Numbered from the stretch's first letter, positions 27,580 through 37,691 are shown. The stretch: DNA of 64,000 nt from Chlorobiaceae bacterium (GCA_013334225.1 JAAXXY010000004.1:62001-126000), one strand, 5' to 3'. Notes: generated by a model not told the origin, from the letters alone. Program-made: numbers and translations.

Positions 27580-28566
27580 ATGAACAGTGTCACAACCGGA
27601 ATTCTCCGTTCTCTCAGCAGGGCAGGGGGATTTGTCTCCGGTGAAGAGCTGTGCCGGGAGTTCTCGATAACCCGCAGCGCAGTCTGGAAGCATGTAGGAC
27701 TGCTGAGGGAAGAGGGATACCGGATAGAAGCCGTTACCGGCAGAGGGTACCGCCTGGCAGGACTATGCGGAAGGCCCCTGGAGGCAGAGGTGGGTATGTT
27801 CCTCAACACCGGGCGGATCGGAAAATATTATTTCTATCATCCGGAGGCGTCCTCCACCAACACTCTTGCCAGGAGCCTGGCCCAGGAAGGTGGTCCGGAA
27901 GGTTCGCTCATCGTGGCCGATTCCCAGTCCGGAGGCAGGGGCAGGATGGGCAGGAACTGGCACTCTCCTCCAGGCGTGAACCTCTATTTCTCATTCATTC
28001 TCCGGCCCGGTGTCCCGTCATTCCGGGTTCCGCAGCTGACGCTGCTTGTTGCCGCGGCAATTCACCGGGCACTGCACAGTCATGTTCCCGGCATTCAGCC
28101 GAAGGTCAAATGGCCCAACGATATTCTCGTCGGCGGCAGGAAAGTATGCGGGGTACTTTGTGAAATGCAGTCGGAGCCCGATCTCACGCATTTCGTCATT
28201 GTAGGTGTCGGGATCAACGTGAACCAGTCCGTTTTTTCTCTCGAGCTCCGGCATCTTGCGACATCGCTCGTCAAAGAGTCCGGCAGCTCCGTTTCGAGGG
28301 CGCATCTGCTTGCGGATGTGCTCAACCATTTTGAGCCGCTGTATGACGAATGGCTGGTAAGGGATGACCTTTCGTTCATCATACCCTATCTCGATGAGCA
28401 TTCTTTCCTGAATGCAAGGGATGTTACGGTCGATCAGTTCAAGCAGTCCATCCGGGGGAGAGTTTCCGGGTTGGCCCCCGGCGGAGAACTGATGCTTCTC
28501 GGCACCGACGGCCGCCGTATACTTGTCTCTTCGGGGGAAGCCCATATCAGAAAAGAACCAACATGA
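27580..28566 (+). CDS. birA: Bifunctional biotin ligase / biotin operon repressor
   Basis: 328 aa, the long form with a DNA-binding domain. Residues 1-60 form a winged helix ([36 protein letters not shown]). The ligase domain has [20 protein letters not shown] (biotinyl-AMP loop) and [17 protein letters not shown] (catalytic Lys). It biotinylates acetyl-CoA carboxylase carrier protein and represses biotin synthesis. A BirA box lies just upstream, so autoregulation is expected. First gene of the operon; its stop overlaps ATG 28563 of the bioB frame. Confidence 0.95.
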   Translation: MNSVTTGILRSLSRAGGFVSGEELCREFSITRSAVWKHVGLLREEGYRIEAVTGRGYRLAGLCGRPLEAEVGMFLNTGRIGKYYFYHPEASSTNTLARSLAQEGGPEGSLIVADSQSGGRGRMGRNWHSPPGVNLYFSFILRPGVPSFRVPQLTLLVAAAIHRALHSHVPGIQPKVKWPNDILVGGRKVCGVLCEMQSEPDLTHFVIVGVGINVNQSVFSLELRHLATSLVKESGSSVSRAHLLADVLNHFEPLYDEWLVRDDLSFIIPYLDEHSFLNARDVTVDQFKQSIRGRVSGLAPGGELMLLGTDGRRILVSSGEAHIRKEPT

Positions 28567-28580
28567 TACGAGGAATTTCA

Positions 28581-29579
28581 ATGAACCAGATCCATACATT
28601 ACTTTCTGCAGCCTGCCGTGTACTTGAAACCGGTGAACCCATAAGCCGGGACGATGCTCTCAGGCTTGCGGAACTGCCGGGCGAGTTCGTGCTTGACCTT
28701 GCCTCGGCGGCGAACAGGGTGAAAAACAGGTATGCTTCCGGAACCGGAACGATGCACGCCTGCTCCATCATGAATGCGAAATCGGGGGTGTGCGCCGAGA
28801 ACTGCAGGTTCTGTGCCCAGTCGAGACATAACAATGCGAATATCGAGGTTTACGATCTCGTCAATGAAGAGTCCGTGCTTATCGAAGCCCGCCACTCTGT
28901 CGCTGAAGGAGTATCGCATTTCGGCATCGTGACCAGCGGATATGGATACAAGCTTATGAACATCGAGTTTCAGCGTGTGCTTGCCATGATCGACAGGCTG
29001 CATGCCGAGCTGCCCGGACTGAATGTCTGTGCGTCACTCGGCGTCCTCAGCGAGGAGACCGCCGCCGCCCTTGCCAGTCATGGTATAGCTCACTACAATA
29101 TCAATATCCAGGTTGCACCGCACCGGTACGGGGAGCTCATTGCCGATACGCATGGTGTTGAAGAGAGGATCGAGACGATAAAACTACTGAAGAAGAACAA
29201 TATTTCGGTGTGCTGCGGAGGCATCATGGGGGTAGGTGAAACCATGGCCGAGCGGATCGACATGATTTTCGCCCTGCAGGATCTCGATGTCACCGTGATC
29301 CCGCTCAATGTCCTCGTTCCGATCGACGGCACGCCTTTGGCAGGGAACGAACCCTTATGTGTTTCGGACATCGTGAAAACCTTCGCGATCTGCCGGCTCG
29401 CCCATCCTTCGAAAATCATCAAGTTCGCCGCAGGGAGGGAGACGATCATGAAGGATTTCCAGGGACTGCTCATGCTGTCTGGTGCGAACGGGTTCCTGAC
29501 AGGCGGCTATCTTACGACGAGGGGGCGTGATATTGCCGAGGACCGAAGGTTTACCGCTCAGATTGCCTGTTTCAACTGA
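28581..29579 (+). CDS. bioB: Biotin synthase (radical SAM)
   Basis: 332 aa from ATG 28581, chosen because GAGG lies 9 bp before it; ATG 28563, overlapping the birA stop, is the alternative. The radical SAM cluster is [11 protein letters not shown] (CxxxCxxC). [20 protein letters not shown] and the C-terminal [14 protein letters not shown], with [14 protein letters not shown], are family segments. It inserts sulfur into dethiobiotin using a [2Fe-2S] cluster as donor. Where most enzymes have N-L-D-T, this one has N-I-Q-V, a variant seen in some Chlorobi/epsilon types as far as I recall. Confidence 0.95.
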   Translation: MNQIHTLLSAACRVLETGEPISRDDALRLAELPGEFVLDLASAANRVKNRYASGTGTMHACSIMNAKSGVCAENCRFCAQSRHNNANIEVYDLVNEESVLIEARHSVAEGVSHFGIVTSGYGYKLMNIEFQRVLAMIDRLHAELPGLNVCASLGVLSEETAAALASHGIAHYNINIQVAPHRYGELIADTHGVEERIETIKLLKKNNISVCCGGIMGVGETMAERIDMIFALQDLDVTVIPLNVLVPIDGTPLAGNEPLCVSDIVKTFAICRLAHPSKIIKFAAGRETIMKDFQGLLMLSGANGFLTGGYLTTRGRDIAEDRRFTAQIACFN

Positions 29580-29597
29580 GAGAGGAAAGGAAATGCA

Positions 29598-30770
29598 ATG
29601 CAGGAACTGAGGGAGAGGATTGAACGCGAGCTCGAAGAGCTCGGCAGGCAGGACCGGTACAGGACGCTGCCGCCCGTAACCGCGCGCAGGGGAAAGTACA
29701 TTGAAATGGACGTCAGGCCGCTCATGAACCTTTCGTCGAACGATTATCTCGGTATCGGAGACGATTGGGCGCTTCTTGCAGGTTACCTCGATCAGTGTAT
29801 CGAAAAGGGATATGCCATGACCAGTTCATCATCCCGTCTCCTGACAGGCAACCATCCGCTCTACGGACAGCTGGAAAAGGCGCTTGCCCGTCATTACGGA
29901 AGGCAGAGCGCGCTGGTATTCAACAGCGGTTACCATGCCAATATCGGGATTCTTCCTGCGCTCTGCGGCCGTCACGACCTTGTGCTCAGTGACAAGCTCA
30001 ATCATGCGAGCATCATTGACGGCATGAAGATCGCCGAAGGCACCTCACAGCGTTTCAGGCACAGGGATTACGCCCATCTTGAAGAGCTGCTCGAGGCTGC
30101 AGCGGGGCGTTATCGGCAGATTTTCATTCTTTCCGAATCCGTGTTCAGCATGGATGGCGATCTTGCCGATCTTCCAAGGCTTGTCGAACTGAAAAAGCGT
30201 TACGATGCGGTTCTCATTGTTGACGAAGCGCATGGTGCCGGTGTTTTCGGAACTCGCGGGCTCGGACTTTGCGAAACGGCAGGAGTTGTTCCGGACATCG
30301 ATATCATTGTCGGCACGTTCGGCAAGGCTTTTGCTTCGACCGGCGCCTATGCCGTCATGGACAGCCTTTTCAGGGAGTACCTGATAAACACCATGCGACC
30401 GTTCATTTTCACCACAGCCCTTCCGCCTGCGGTCCTCGGGTGGAGCCTGATGACCTTTGAATTACAGGCTTCGATGTTCCGGGAACGGCAGCATCTCCTG
30501 CTGCTTGCCGCAAAACTTCGCGATTCCCTGAAAGCTGGAGGCTTCGATGTTCCAGGTGAAAGCCATATCGTGCCGGTCATCACCGGTTCGAATGAAAAGG
30601 CGGTTTCCATGGCTGCCAGACTGAGGGATTCCGGTTTTCTATGCCTCCCCGTCCGGCCTCCGACCGTTCCCCAGAACAGCGCCCGCATCCGTATATCGCT
30701 CCGCTCGATTCTCGAATGGGAAGATATTTCGGCGCTTCCCGGACTTTTTGCCGGAGGCATGTCTTCATGA
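29598..30770 (+). CDS. bioF: 8-amino-7-oxononanoate synthase
   Basis: 390 aa. PLP enzyme of the alpha-oxoamine synthase family: NLSSNDYLGIGDD, GSxxSRLLTGNH-like TSSSSRLLTGNHPLY, VDEAHGAGVFGTRG, and the PLP Lys in VGTFGKAFASTGAY. It condenses pimeloyl-ACP with alanine, the first committed ring-building step of biotin synthesis. A clear Shine-Dalgarno (AGGAAAGGAAA) precedes ATG 29598. The stop overlaps the bioG start (ATGA). Confidence 0.95.
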   Translation: MQELRERIERELEELGRQDRYRTLPPVTARRGKYIEMDVRPLMNLSSNDYLGIGDDWALLAGYLDQCIEKGYAMTSSSSRLLTGNHPLYGQLEKALARHYGRQSALVFNSGYHANIGILPALCGRHDLVLSDKLNHASIIDGMKIAEGTSQRFRHRDYAHLEELLEAAAGRYRQIFILSESVFSMDGDLADLPRLVELKKRYDAVLIVDEAHGAGVFGTRGLGLCETAGVVPDIDIIVGTFGKAFASTGAYAVMDSLFREYLINTMRPFIFTTALPPAVLGWSLMTFELQASMFRERQHLLLLAAKLRDSLKAGGFDVPGESHIVPVITGSNEKAVSMAARLRDSGFLCLPVRPPTVPQNSARIRISLRSILEWEDISALPGLFAGGMSS

Positions 30771-31450
30771 AAACAGTATGGATGAGAAATGATGGTTCGG
30801 ATGAACTGCTGCTGTTTTTCAACGGATGGGGTATGGATCACCGTATCGCGGCATTTCTCTTCGAGGAGTGCGGGAATTCCTTTACGGGAGATTTCCTTGC
30901 CTGCCATGACTACCGTTCGCTTCTGCCCCAAACTGATTTTCATCCGCTGAGGCAGCGCTACCGAAGGATAACGCTTGTCGCATGGTCATTCGGCGTCTGG
31001 GCTGCGCGTTATGCAGGGCCCGCGTTCGTTGACCGTGCCATTGCCATTAACGGGACCTTGCATCCGGTGAGCGATACCGATGGCATTCCTCCCGACGTAT
31101 TTCATGCCACGCTTTCCGGCTACTCCGACGAAAACCGTCAACGGTTCAACCGAAGGATGTGCGGCAGCGGCAAAACTCTCGTCTTGTTCGAGGGTATGTC
31201 GCCCGAGCGTGAAACGTCAGACCAGCTTCAGGAACTGGAATGTTTCAGGGAGCATCTTCAGTCGGATTATCCCCGCCCGGTTTCCTGGCATTACGACCAT
31301 GCGATAATCGGCGAAAAAGACCTTGTATTTCCTGCACGGCATCAGCTCAAAGCATGGCAGGATGTGCCCCGGACGGTGATTCCCGGTATGCCTCATTTTC
31401 CTTTTAACCAATTCAGGAACCTGACGGAGGTGCTTGCATGCCTATGCTGA
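30767..31450 (+). CDS. bioG: Pimeloyl-ACP methyl ester esterase, BioG type (DUF452)
   Basis: 227 aa from ATG 30767, which overlaps the bioF stop. LLLFFNGWGMDHR (oxyanion loop) and TLVAWSFGVWAARY, with the nucleophile Ser in WSFG, mark the BioG alpha/beta hydrolases; the C-terminus has GMPHFPFNQF with the catalytic His. BioG replaces BioH, removing the methyl group from pimeloyl-ACP methyl ester so that chain elongation stops. It overlaps bioC by 13 bp, as expected for partner enzymes. The frame is open further upstream but only within bioF. Confidence 0.92.
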   Translation: MKTVWMRNDGSDELLLFFNGWGMDHRIAAFLFEECGNSFTGDFLACHDYRSLLPQTDFHPLRQRYRRITLVAWSFGVWAARYAGPAFVDRAIAINGTLHPVSDTDGIPPDVFHATLSGYSDENRQRFNRRMCGSGKTLVLFEGMSPERETSDQLQELECFREHLQSDYPRPVSWHYDHAIIGEKDLVFPARHQLKAWQDVPRTVIPGMPHFPFNQFRNLTEVLACLC

Positions 31451-32220
31451 TCGACAAGAGGCTTGTCCGGGAACGATTCCGCAGATCCCTCAAAAGCTAT
31501 GCCCGCCATGCGGTGGTACAGAATGCCATGGCTGCCGGGCTTTCGGAGATGGTATGCCGCGCACATTCGGGAAAGCTGTTTGAAAGGGTGCTCGAGGTCG
31601 GTTCAGGTACAGGGGCCCTGACTGCGGAAATGCTGAAAAGAAGCCGTGTGAACCTCTATTTTGCCAATGATATCGTCGAAGAGAGCCGCCTTTTCCTTGA
31701 TGACGTTATCGGGAATTTTCCCGGCACGGAACTCCGTTTTTTTGCCGGCGATATCGAGTCATGCGCTGCACTTCCTTCAGAACTCGATTGTGTGGTATCA
31801 AACGCAACCCTGCAGTGGCTTCAGGACCTCGACGGTTTATTCAGCAGGATATCCCGCTGTATCAGGCCCGGCGGGTTGCTTGCCTTCAGTACCTTCGGCC
31901 CGTCGAACATGCGTGAAATTGCAAATATCGAGAATATCGGGCTCGTCTATCGTTCCCTCGAGGAGCTTGAACTGCTTGCAGGAAGGTATTTCGAGCTTGT
32001 GGAGAGCAGTGAGGAAGAAATCGTGCTTGAATTCAGCACACCGGAACTGGCGTTGCGCCATATACGCGAGACGGGGGTCAACGGCATTACCCGGCGGTTG
32101 TGGACAAAAAGCCGGTATATGAATTTTCTCGAAAGCTACCGGCAGCGATTTGCATCCGGGAGCGGTGTTTCGCTCACCTACCATCCGGTTTACTGCTGTC
32201 TGAAAAAAAAGATGTCATGA
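31438..32220 (+). CDS. bioC: Malonyl-ACP O-methyltransferase
   Basis: 260 aa. Class I SAM methyltransferase: VRERFRRSLKSYARHAVVQ at the start is the BioC signature, VLEVGSGTGALTAEML binds SAM, and SNATLQWLQDL is the family motif IV region. It methylates malonyl-ACP, letting fatty acid synthase build pimeloyl-ACP methyl ester. ATG 31438 or ATG 31444 may be used. Its stop overlaps the bioD start (ATGA at 32217-32220). Confidence 0.94.
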   Translation: MPMLIDKRLVRERFRRSLKSYARHAVVQNAMAAGLSEMVCRAHSGKLFERVLEVGSGTGALTAEMLKRSRVNLYFANDIVEESRLFLDDVIGNFPGTELRFFAGDIESCAALPSELDCVVSNATLQWLQDLDGLFSRISRCIRPGGLLAFSTFGPSNMREIANIENIGLVYRSLEELELLAGRYFELVESSEEEIVLEFSTPELALRHIRETGVNGITRRLWTKSRYMNFLESYRQRFASGSGVSLTYHPVYCCLKKKMS

Positions 32221-32888
32221 AAGGAACCGTAACCGCCGTTTCCGGGATCGATACAGGGATCGGGAAAACATTTGTCACCGGAATGCTTGCCGCCGGATTG
32301 CTTGGAAAAGGCCGAAAGGTCATAACCCAGAAAATAGTCCAGACCGGCTGTGCGGGTATTGCGGACGATATCGTCGAACATCGCCGCCTGATGGGAACCG
32401 GTCTGCAGGATGCCGACAGGGAAGGCATCACCTGTCCTTATGTCTTCGGCTATCCGTCATCTCCGCACCTTGCGGCCCGTATGGAAGGAGCGGAAATCGA
32501 CATCCTGCGTATCAGGCGCATGACTTTCGCCCTGCAGCGCCACTACGAGATCGTGCTGCTCGAAGGGGCCGGCGGGCTTATGGTGCCTCTCACTCCCGAT
32601 CTGCTCTTTGCCGATTTTCTCAGGGATGCCGGATACGGAGTGATTCTTGTAACGGTGCCAAGGCTTGGAAGCATCAATCATACCCTGCTGTCGATTGAAT
32701 CATGCATTAAAAGGGGTATTTCCATCAGGGCGGTGATCTTCAACCATTATAAGGAGGCCTGTCCTGAAATAACCGGCGATACAAAGGATGTGATAGTCCG
32801 TTTCCTTGCCAGGGAAGGCTCTTCGGCACCGGTCATCGGCCTGAGGGACGGTGTTTTTGAACATGAAGTTATCTGGAGCCTTTTTTAA
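32217..32888 (+). CDS. bioD: Dethiobiotin synthetase
   Basis: 223 aa from ATG 32217. P-loop SGIDTGIGKTFVTG near residues 9-22, KIVQTGC (substrate Lys/Thr), and LLEGAGGLMVPLT (family signature). It closes the ureido ring of DAPA with CO2 and ATP. Translationally coupled to bioC by a 4-bp overlap; bioA follows after 36 bp. Confidence 0.94.
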   Translation: MKGTVTAVSGIDTGIGKTFVTGMLAAGLLGKGRKVITQKIVQTGCAGIADDIVEHRRLMGTGLQDADREGITCPYVFGYPSSPHLAARMEGAEIDILRIRRMTFALQRHYEIVLLEGAGGLMVPLTPDLLFADFLRDAGYGVILVTVPRLGSINHTLLSIESCIKRGISIRAVIFNHYKEACPEITGDTKDVIVRFLAREGSSAPVIGLRDGVFEHEVIWSLF

Positions 32889-32924
32889 CCGCGATTTCCT
32901 GATCAATCAACCACCATTGTTTCG

Positions 32925-34217
32925 ATGATTATTCCTTCCGGCACTATCGATACCGGTTTCGACCGTCTTCATATCTGGCATCCTTACGCTTCTGTAACGG
33001 ATCCCCTTCCGGTCTGGCCCGTACGGCGGGCTTTCGAGGTTTTTCTCGAGCTCGAGGACGGCCGCATGCTTGTTGACGGCATGTCGTCATGGTGGTCGGC
33101 CATTCACGGTTACAATCATCCGGTACTCAACGATGCGCTCACAACACAGCTGCAGCAGATGAGTCATGTCATGTTCGGTGGGCTTACCCATGAGCCGGCC
33201 GTAACGCTGGCGAAGCTTCTCTGCGGGCTGGTTCCTGATGCCCTCGAGAAGGTTTTTTTCAGTGATTCCGGTTCGGTTTCCATAGAGGTTGCAATCAAGA
33301 TGGCTATCCAGTACTGGGTTTCCCTTGGCCGGCCTGAAAAGAAAATTCTCCTCACGGTCCGTTCAGGATACCACGGCGATACGTTTGCCGCAATGTCGGT
33401 GTGTGACCCGGTAACCGGCATGCACAGTCTCTTCAGGGGGATCATGCCCGAACAGTACTTTGCCGAGGCCCCTGCATGCAGGTTTGACGAACCCTGCGGC
33501 GATGGCGATATCGCAGATCTTGCCATGAAGCTCGAGCGGCACCGGCATGAAATCGCCGCCGTCATCATCGAGCCGGTTGTCCAGGGCGCCGGGGGGATGC
33601 GCTTTTACTCCCCGCAGTACCTTTCCCGTCTCAGGGAGCTGTGTGACCGGTTCGATGCGCTCCTGATCTTTGACGAGATCGCCACCGGTTTCGGAAGGAC
33701 GGGAAAAATGTTCGCGCTTGAGCATGCCGCCGTCGTTCCCGATATCATGTGTGTCGGCAAAGCCCTCACGGGAGGCTATATGACGCTTGCCGCGACGCTC
33801 ACGACGGGTCGCGTCGCCGATGGTATCTGTTCAGGAGAGCCGGGCCTTTTCATGCACGGTCCGACATTCATGGCCAATCCTCTCGCCTGCGCGACAGCAT
33901 GCGCAAGCATTCGCCTGCTTGAATCATATGACTGGCAGGAATCGGTGAAACGTATCGAATCAGGACTTCGTCTCGGCCTCGATCCATGCCGTTCATGCAG
34001 CTGGGTCGAAGATGTCCGTGTGCTTGGCGCAATCGGCGTCGTGGAACTCCGTAACCCGGTCGATATGGCATCGATCCAGAAAGCTTTTGTCGAGAGAGGG
34101 GTATGGGTGCGCCCTTTCGGAAAGCTTGTTTACCTCATGCCGCCCTTCATAATTCATGACGCAGAACTGGGCGTATTGACCCGTGCGGTATGCGATGTGG
34201 TGCATTCAATCGGCTGA
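32925..34217 (+). CDS. bioA: Adenosylmethionine-8-amino-7-oxononanoate aminotransferase
   Basis: 430 aa, class III PLP aminotransferase. [18 protein letters not shown] and [16 protein letters not shown] are BioA-specific near the start, [21 protein letters not shown] is the PLP Asp region (split around the motif), and the PLP Lys is in [11 protein letters not shown]. It converts KAPA to DAPA using SAM as amino donor. It is the last gene of the biotin operon, so every step from malonyl-ACP to biotin is encoded here. Confidence 0.95.
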   Translation: MIIPSGTIDTGFDRLHIWHPYASVTDPLPVWPVRRAFEVFLELEDGRMLVDGMSSWWSAIHGYNHPVLNDALTTQLQQMSHVMFGGLTHEPAVTLAKLLCGLVPDALEKVFFSDSGSVSIEVAIKMAIQYWVSLGRPEKKILLTVRSGYHGDTFAAMSVCDPVTGMHSLFRGIMPEQYFAEAPACRFDEPCGDGDIADLAMKLERHRHEIAAVIIEPVVQGAGGMRFYSPQYLSRLRELCDRFDALLIFDEIATGFGRTGKMFALEHAAVVPDIMCVGKALTGGYMTLAATLTTGRVADGICSGEPGLFMHGPTFMANPLACATACASIRLLESYDWQESVKRIESGLRLGLDPCRSCSWVEDVRVLGAIGVVELRNPVDMASIQKAFVERGVWVRPFGKLVYLMPPFIIHDAELGVLTRAVCDVVHSIG

Positions 34218-34285
34218 ATCTTTGTTTTTTATTGTTGAAGAGCGTACAATACAGTTTTATCCGTTAATTTTCCCGCTGGTTGCAT

Positions 34286-35977
34286 ATGTCAGAAAAACCC
34301 TGGATCAAGCACTACGATAAAAACGTTCCCCATTCACTTGCTCCTTATCCCGAAGAGAGCCTCGCTCACTTCGTGCGCAGGAACGCCCAGGAGCATCCCG
34401 AACGTCCGGCACTTTTTTTCAAGGGTGCTGCTGTTTCATATGGCGAGCTTGAAAGGAAGAGCAATGCCCTGACCTGCGCTCTGCTCGACCTCGGCGTAGG
34501 GAAAGGCGACCGTGTCGTAATGCTGATGCCCAACTCCCCCCAGATGATCATATGCGAATTCGCAATCTGGAAAGCCGGTGCTATAGCCGTTCCTGTGAAT
34601 CCGCTCTATACGGAAAACGAACTTGAATACGCGTTGAACGAATGCGGTGCCGAGATTGCGATCGTCCTCACCCCCTTTTATGAAAAATTCAAGAGGATTC
34701 AGCCGGATTCAAGGGTTACGAAGGTTATCGCAACCAGCATCAAGGAGTATCTTTCAACGACTAACAAGCTCCTTTTTTCACTGTTCAAGGAAAAAAAGGA
34801 CGGGCACCGGATAAAGCTGCAGAAAGGAGATTTCTGGCTGCAGGAGCTCATATCGGCCCATTCATCGGCGGAATCGATGTCGCCGAACGTTCGTCATGAC
34901 GCCCCGGCGATATTTCTTTTTTCCGGAGGCACGACCGGTAATCCCAAGTGCGTGGTCATTACCCATCAGAACATGGTGATGACCGGCATGCAGATCGCAA
35001 GCTGGTTCAAGGTGATCCTCGAAAAGGACAAAGACATCATTCTGCTCAACCTCCCGCTCTTCCATGTCTATGCCCAGGCAGGTATCCTGACCGCAGCGCT
35101 TATCGAACGTTTTCCGCTGGCGGTCATTCCGAATCCAAAGGATATCGACGACCTGCTGCATACCATCAAGACCCTCAAACCGGCGGTGCTCCCGGGTGTT
35201 CCGACACTCTTTTCAGCCCTGATCAACCACCCGAGGGTCAAACGTGACAATACGATCCTGAAATCGGTGAAACTGAGTGTTTCCGGCGCGGCCCCGCTCA
35301 TGCTCGAAACGAAGAAACGTTTTGAAGAACTTACCGGAGGCAGGATCATCGATGCCTACAGTCTTACCGAATCATCGCTTGCATCGGTGTTCACCCCTAT
35401 TCTGGGTACCTACAAGAACGGCTCGGTCGGTGTTCCGCTGCCTGATGTCGAGGTGAGGATCGTCGAATCGGAAAAAGGAATCGATGTTCTTGCAGAACTT
35501 GAAATCGGGGAAATCGTCATGCGGGCTCCTCAGCTCATGAAGGAGTACTGGCAGCATCCCGAAGAGACCGCCCTTGTTCTCCGGGACGGATGGCTTTATA
35601 CAGGCGATCTCGGCTATCTCGACGAAGACGGATATCTCTTTATTGTGGACCGGAAGAAAGATGTCATCAAGGCAAGCGGTTTCCAGGTCTGGCCGCGCGA
35701 TGTGGAGGAGTCAATAGCCACGCATCCGGCAGTGCTCGAAGTAGGGGTTGCCGGTGTTCCCGATGCCTACTATGGAGAAGCGGTGAAAGCCTGGGTGGTC
35801 TTGCGCCAGGGCCATTCACTGACGGTCGAGGAGCTTCGTGAACATTGCCGGAAAGACCTTGCGGCATACAAGGTTCCCAAACATTTCGAATTTACCCCGA
35901 CCCTGCCGAAGTCGACGGTCGGCAAAGTGCTCCGCCGCAAGCTTGTCGAAGCGCACCTTGCCGAAAGCGAGGCTTGA
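34286..35977 (+). CDS. Long-chain acyl-CoA synthetase (AMP-binding family)
   Basis: 563 aa from ATG 34286. ANL superfamily motifs: FLFSGGTTGNPKCVVITH (AMP/ATP loop), AYSLTESS, GWLYTGDLGYLDEDGYLFI and VGKVLRRKL with the adenylation Lys. It activates fatty acids to acyl-CoA at the membrane, either for turnover or for lipid or wax synthesis. It follows the biotin operon after 68 bp without a clear terminator. A run of phased 9-nt repeats begins 23 bp after its stop. Confidence 0.9.
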   Translation: MSEKPWIKHYDKNVPHSLAPYPEESLAHFVRRNAQEHPERPALFFKGAAVSYGELERKSNALTCALLDLGVGKGDRVVMLMPNSPQMIICEFAIWKAGAIAVPVNPLYTENELEYALNECGAEIAIVLTPFYEKFKRIQPDSRVTKVIATSIKEYLSTTNKLLFSLFKEKKDGHRIKLQKGDFWLQELISAHSSAESMSPNVRHDAPAIFLFSGGTTGNPKCVVITHQNMVMTGMQIASWFKVILEKDKDIILLNLPLFHVYAQAGILTAALIERFPLAVIPNPKDIDDLLHTIKTLKPAVLPGVPTLFSALINHPRVKRDNTILKSVKLSVSGAAPLMLETKKRFEELTGGRIIDAYSLTESSLASVFTPILGTYKNGSVGVPLPDVEVRIVESEKGIDVLAELEIGEIVMRAPQLMKEYWQHPEETALVLRDGWLYTGDLGYLDEDGYLFIVDRKKDVIKASGFQVWPRDVEESIATHPAVLEVGVAGVPDAYYGEAVKAWVVLRQGHSLTVEELREHCRKDLAAYKVPKHFEFTPTLPKSTVGKVLRRKLVEAHLAESEA

Positions 35978-36000
35978 GAAGTATGATAGAGTTCAGTTCA

Positions 36001-36036
36001 GTGACTTAAGTGACACAAGGGACGTCAGGGACGGAT
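36001..36036. repeat. Phased 9-nt repeat array A
   Basis: Four 9-nt units in register: GTGACTTAA, GTGACACAA, GGGACGTCA, GGGACGGAT; each has GAC at positions 3-5. On the other strand this is GTC every 9 bp, the same pattern as arrays B and D. It lies between the acyl-CoA ligase and the mrr remnant. Confidence 0.6.
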
Positions 36037-36058
36037 TGTTAAATCAAGAATAATTCAT

Positions 36059-36982
36059 ATGCCAATACCTGATTTTCAGAGCATTATGCTGCCGTTGCTC
36101 AGGTTCTGTTCCGATGGATTCGAACATTCAAACAGAGAGGCTGCGGATGTGCTGTCTCAGGAGTTTCGACTGACTTCTGAGGAGCAGAAGAAGGTTCTTC
36201 CAAGCGGACGGCAGAGGGTTTTTGATAACCGTGTAGCCTGGGCGCGAGCGTACATGAAAATGGCATTGCTTTTAGAAAACACCAGGAGAGGTGTTTTTCG
36301 TATTACAGCAAGAGGCAAGCAGGTACTCGAAGAATCACCGGATTGCATCAATCTTGCCTATCTTCGAAGGTTTCCTGAATATTCAGCAATCAGAGGGGCT
36401 CAACAAAATCATCAAATGCTGGAAGATACATCCTGTCCGGCGGGCGACGCACAGGAAAAAAGACACCGAGAGAGCGTCTTGACGAGGCATATATGGTTAT
36501 TCGTGAAAATCTTGCAGAGGAACTTCTTTTCCAGTTGAAAACATCACCAGCTTCTTTTTTTTGAAAAAGTAGTTGTTGATGTTCTTGTAAAAATGGGTTA
36601 TGGTGGTTCAATAAAAGATGCCGGTGCGGCTGTTGTTGGAGGAAGTGGTGATGAAGGAATAGACGGTATTATCAAGGAAGACCGTCTGGGTCTTGATATC
36701 ATCTATATTCAGGCAAAGAGGTGGGAAAATGTTGTATCCCGTCCAGAAATCCAGAAGTTTGCCGGAGCCTTGCAAGGCAAACGGGCCCGAAAGGGAATTT
36801 TTATTACTACATCGAATTTTTCAAGAAGTGCTCATGATTTTGTTTCGTCTATCGAGAGCAAGATCATTCTGATTGATGGCCGCCAACTTGTCGGTTTCAT
36901 GATTGATTTTGGAGTCGGTGTAGCCACCGACGATGTATATGAGCTGAAACGTCTCGATTCGGACTATTTTGATGAGAGATGA
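36059..36982 (+). pseudogene. mrr: Mrr-type type IV restriction endonuclease, twice frameshifted
   Basis: Three frames complete one Mrr protein. Frame 2 from ATG 36059 carries the Mrr_N winged helix (FEHSNREAADVLSQEF, RGVFRITARGKQVLEESP) and breaks near 36390. The middle part runs in frame 1 (RERLDEAYMVIRENLAEELL) up to a TGA just after an eight-T run at 36555-36562. Frame 2 then resumes with EKVVVDVLVKMGYGGS, the catalytic GDEGIDGIIKEDRLGLD and IYIQAKRWE (PD-(D/E)xK Asp, Gln-x-Lys), ending at 36982. Mrr cuts DNA with modified bases. Removing one T from the run restores the second junction; the first break is not at a homopolymer. The gene is probably inactive. Confidence 0.85.
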
Positions 36983-37007
36983 CAACGGATGTTTATGTTT
37001 TATTATT

Positions 37008-37025
37008 GTCTTTGTTGTCCCTTTT
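37008..37025. repeat. Phased 9-nt repeat array B (two units)
   Basis: GTCTTTGTT and GTCCCTTTT are two adjacent 9-nt units with GTC in phase, between mrr and the four-helix-bundle gene. Alone they would not be remarkable; they are listed because arrays A, C and D share the period and core. Confidence 0.4.
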
Positions 37026-37046
37026 TTAAAAATCTTCGGAGGTTTT

Positions 37047-37616
37047 ATGACTGACGGCTTTATTCCTGCTCACGGGGGTTACAGGAATCTGCTCTCTTAT
37101 CAGAAAGCCGAGATTATTTATGATGCCACAGTTGGGTTTACACGACGTTTTTTCAGAAAAGGAGACCGTACAATTGACCAGATGGTTCAGGCTGCACGTT
37201 CAGGAAAACAGAACATCATTGAAGGCAGTATGGCATCGGGGACATCGAAGGAGAGTGAAATCAAGCTGACTAATGTTGCAAGAGCAAGTCTTGAAGAACT
37301 GCTTGCCGATTACCGGGATTTTCTAAGAGTAAACGGTTTTCAGGAGTGGCAAGCAGATCATCCCTATGCCAAGAGGCTTCGTATCCTTAATCGTACTGTC
37401 GGTGCTGATTATGGAATATTTCGAAAAGGTATTGAGCATGAAAACCCTGAAATCAGCGCCAATGTGATTATCGGTCTTATCAGGGTTTGCAGTTATCTGC
37501 TCGAACGGCAGATCCGCCGACTTGAAATAGAGTTTCTTGAAGAAGGAGGTCTTCGCGAACGGATGACTATGGCGCGTCTGCAGTATCGTAAGACCGGCAG
37601 AAATCTGAAGAAATAG
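37047..37616 (+). CDS. Four-helix-bundle protein (S23 / bAvd-like), suffix type
   Basis: 189 aa from ATG 37047, which has a good Shine-Dalgarno (GGAGG at 37038-37042). LLSYQKAEIIYDATVGFTRR, DRTIDQMVQAARSGKQNIIEG and SKESEIKLTNVARASLEELL form the helices of the 23S-intervening-sequence/bAvd family, with a C-terminal extension (LLERQIRRLEIEFLEEGG) found in the suffix subgroup. Family members occur in 23S rRNA intervening sequences and diversity-generating retroelements, but no reverse transcriptase is near. Phased 9-nt repeats flank the gene on both sides. Function is unknown. Confidence 0.85.
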   Translation: MTDGFIPAHGGYRNLLSYQKAEIIYDATVGFTRRFFRKGDRTIDQMVQAARSGKQNIIEGSMASGTSKESEIKLTNVARASLEELLADYRDFLRVNGFQEWQADHPYAKRLRILNRTVGADYGIFRKGIEHENPEISANVIIGLIRVCSYLLERQIRRLEIEFLEEGGLRERMTMARLQYRKTGRNLKK

Positions 37617-37620
37617 TAAA

Positions 37621-37656
37621 GGGACAAAAAGGAGTTCTGTGACTTAAGTGGCAATG
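37621..37656. repeat. Phased 9-nt repeat array C
   Basis: Units GGGACAAAA, AGGAGTTCT, GTGACTTAA, GTGGCAATG start 4 bp after the four-helix-bundle stop. The unit GTGACTTAA is identical to one in array A and in the same orientation; the 12-mer GTGACTTAAGTG is shared by both arrays. Confidence 0.5.
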
Positions 37657-37691
37657 AAATGGAAAGAGCCTCAGTCTTTATGAATTTTTTC

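Noticed and set aside
37047..37616. Diversity-generating retroelement
   Set aside because: The four-helix-bundle protein resembles bAvd, but there is no reverse transcriptase, template repeat or variable repeat nearby.
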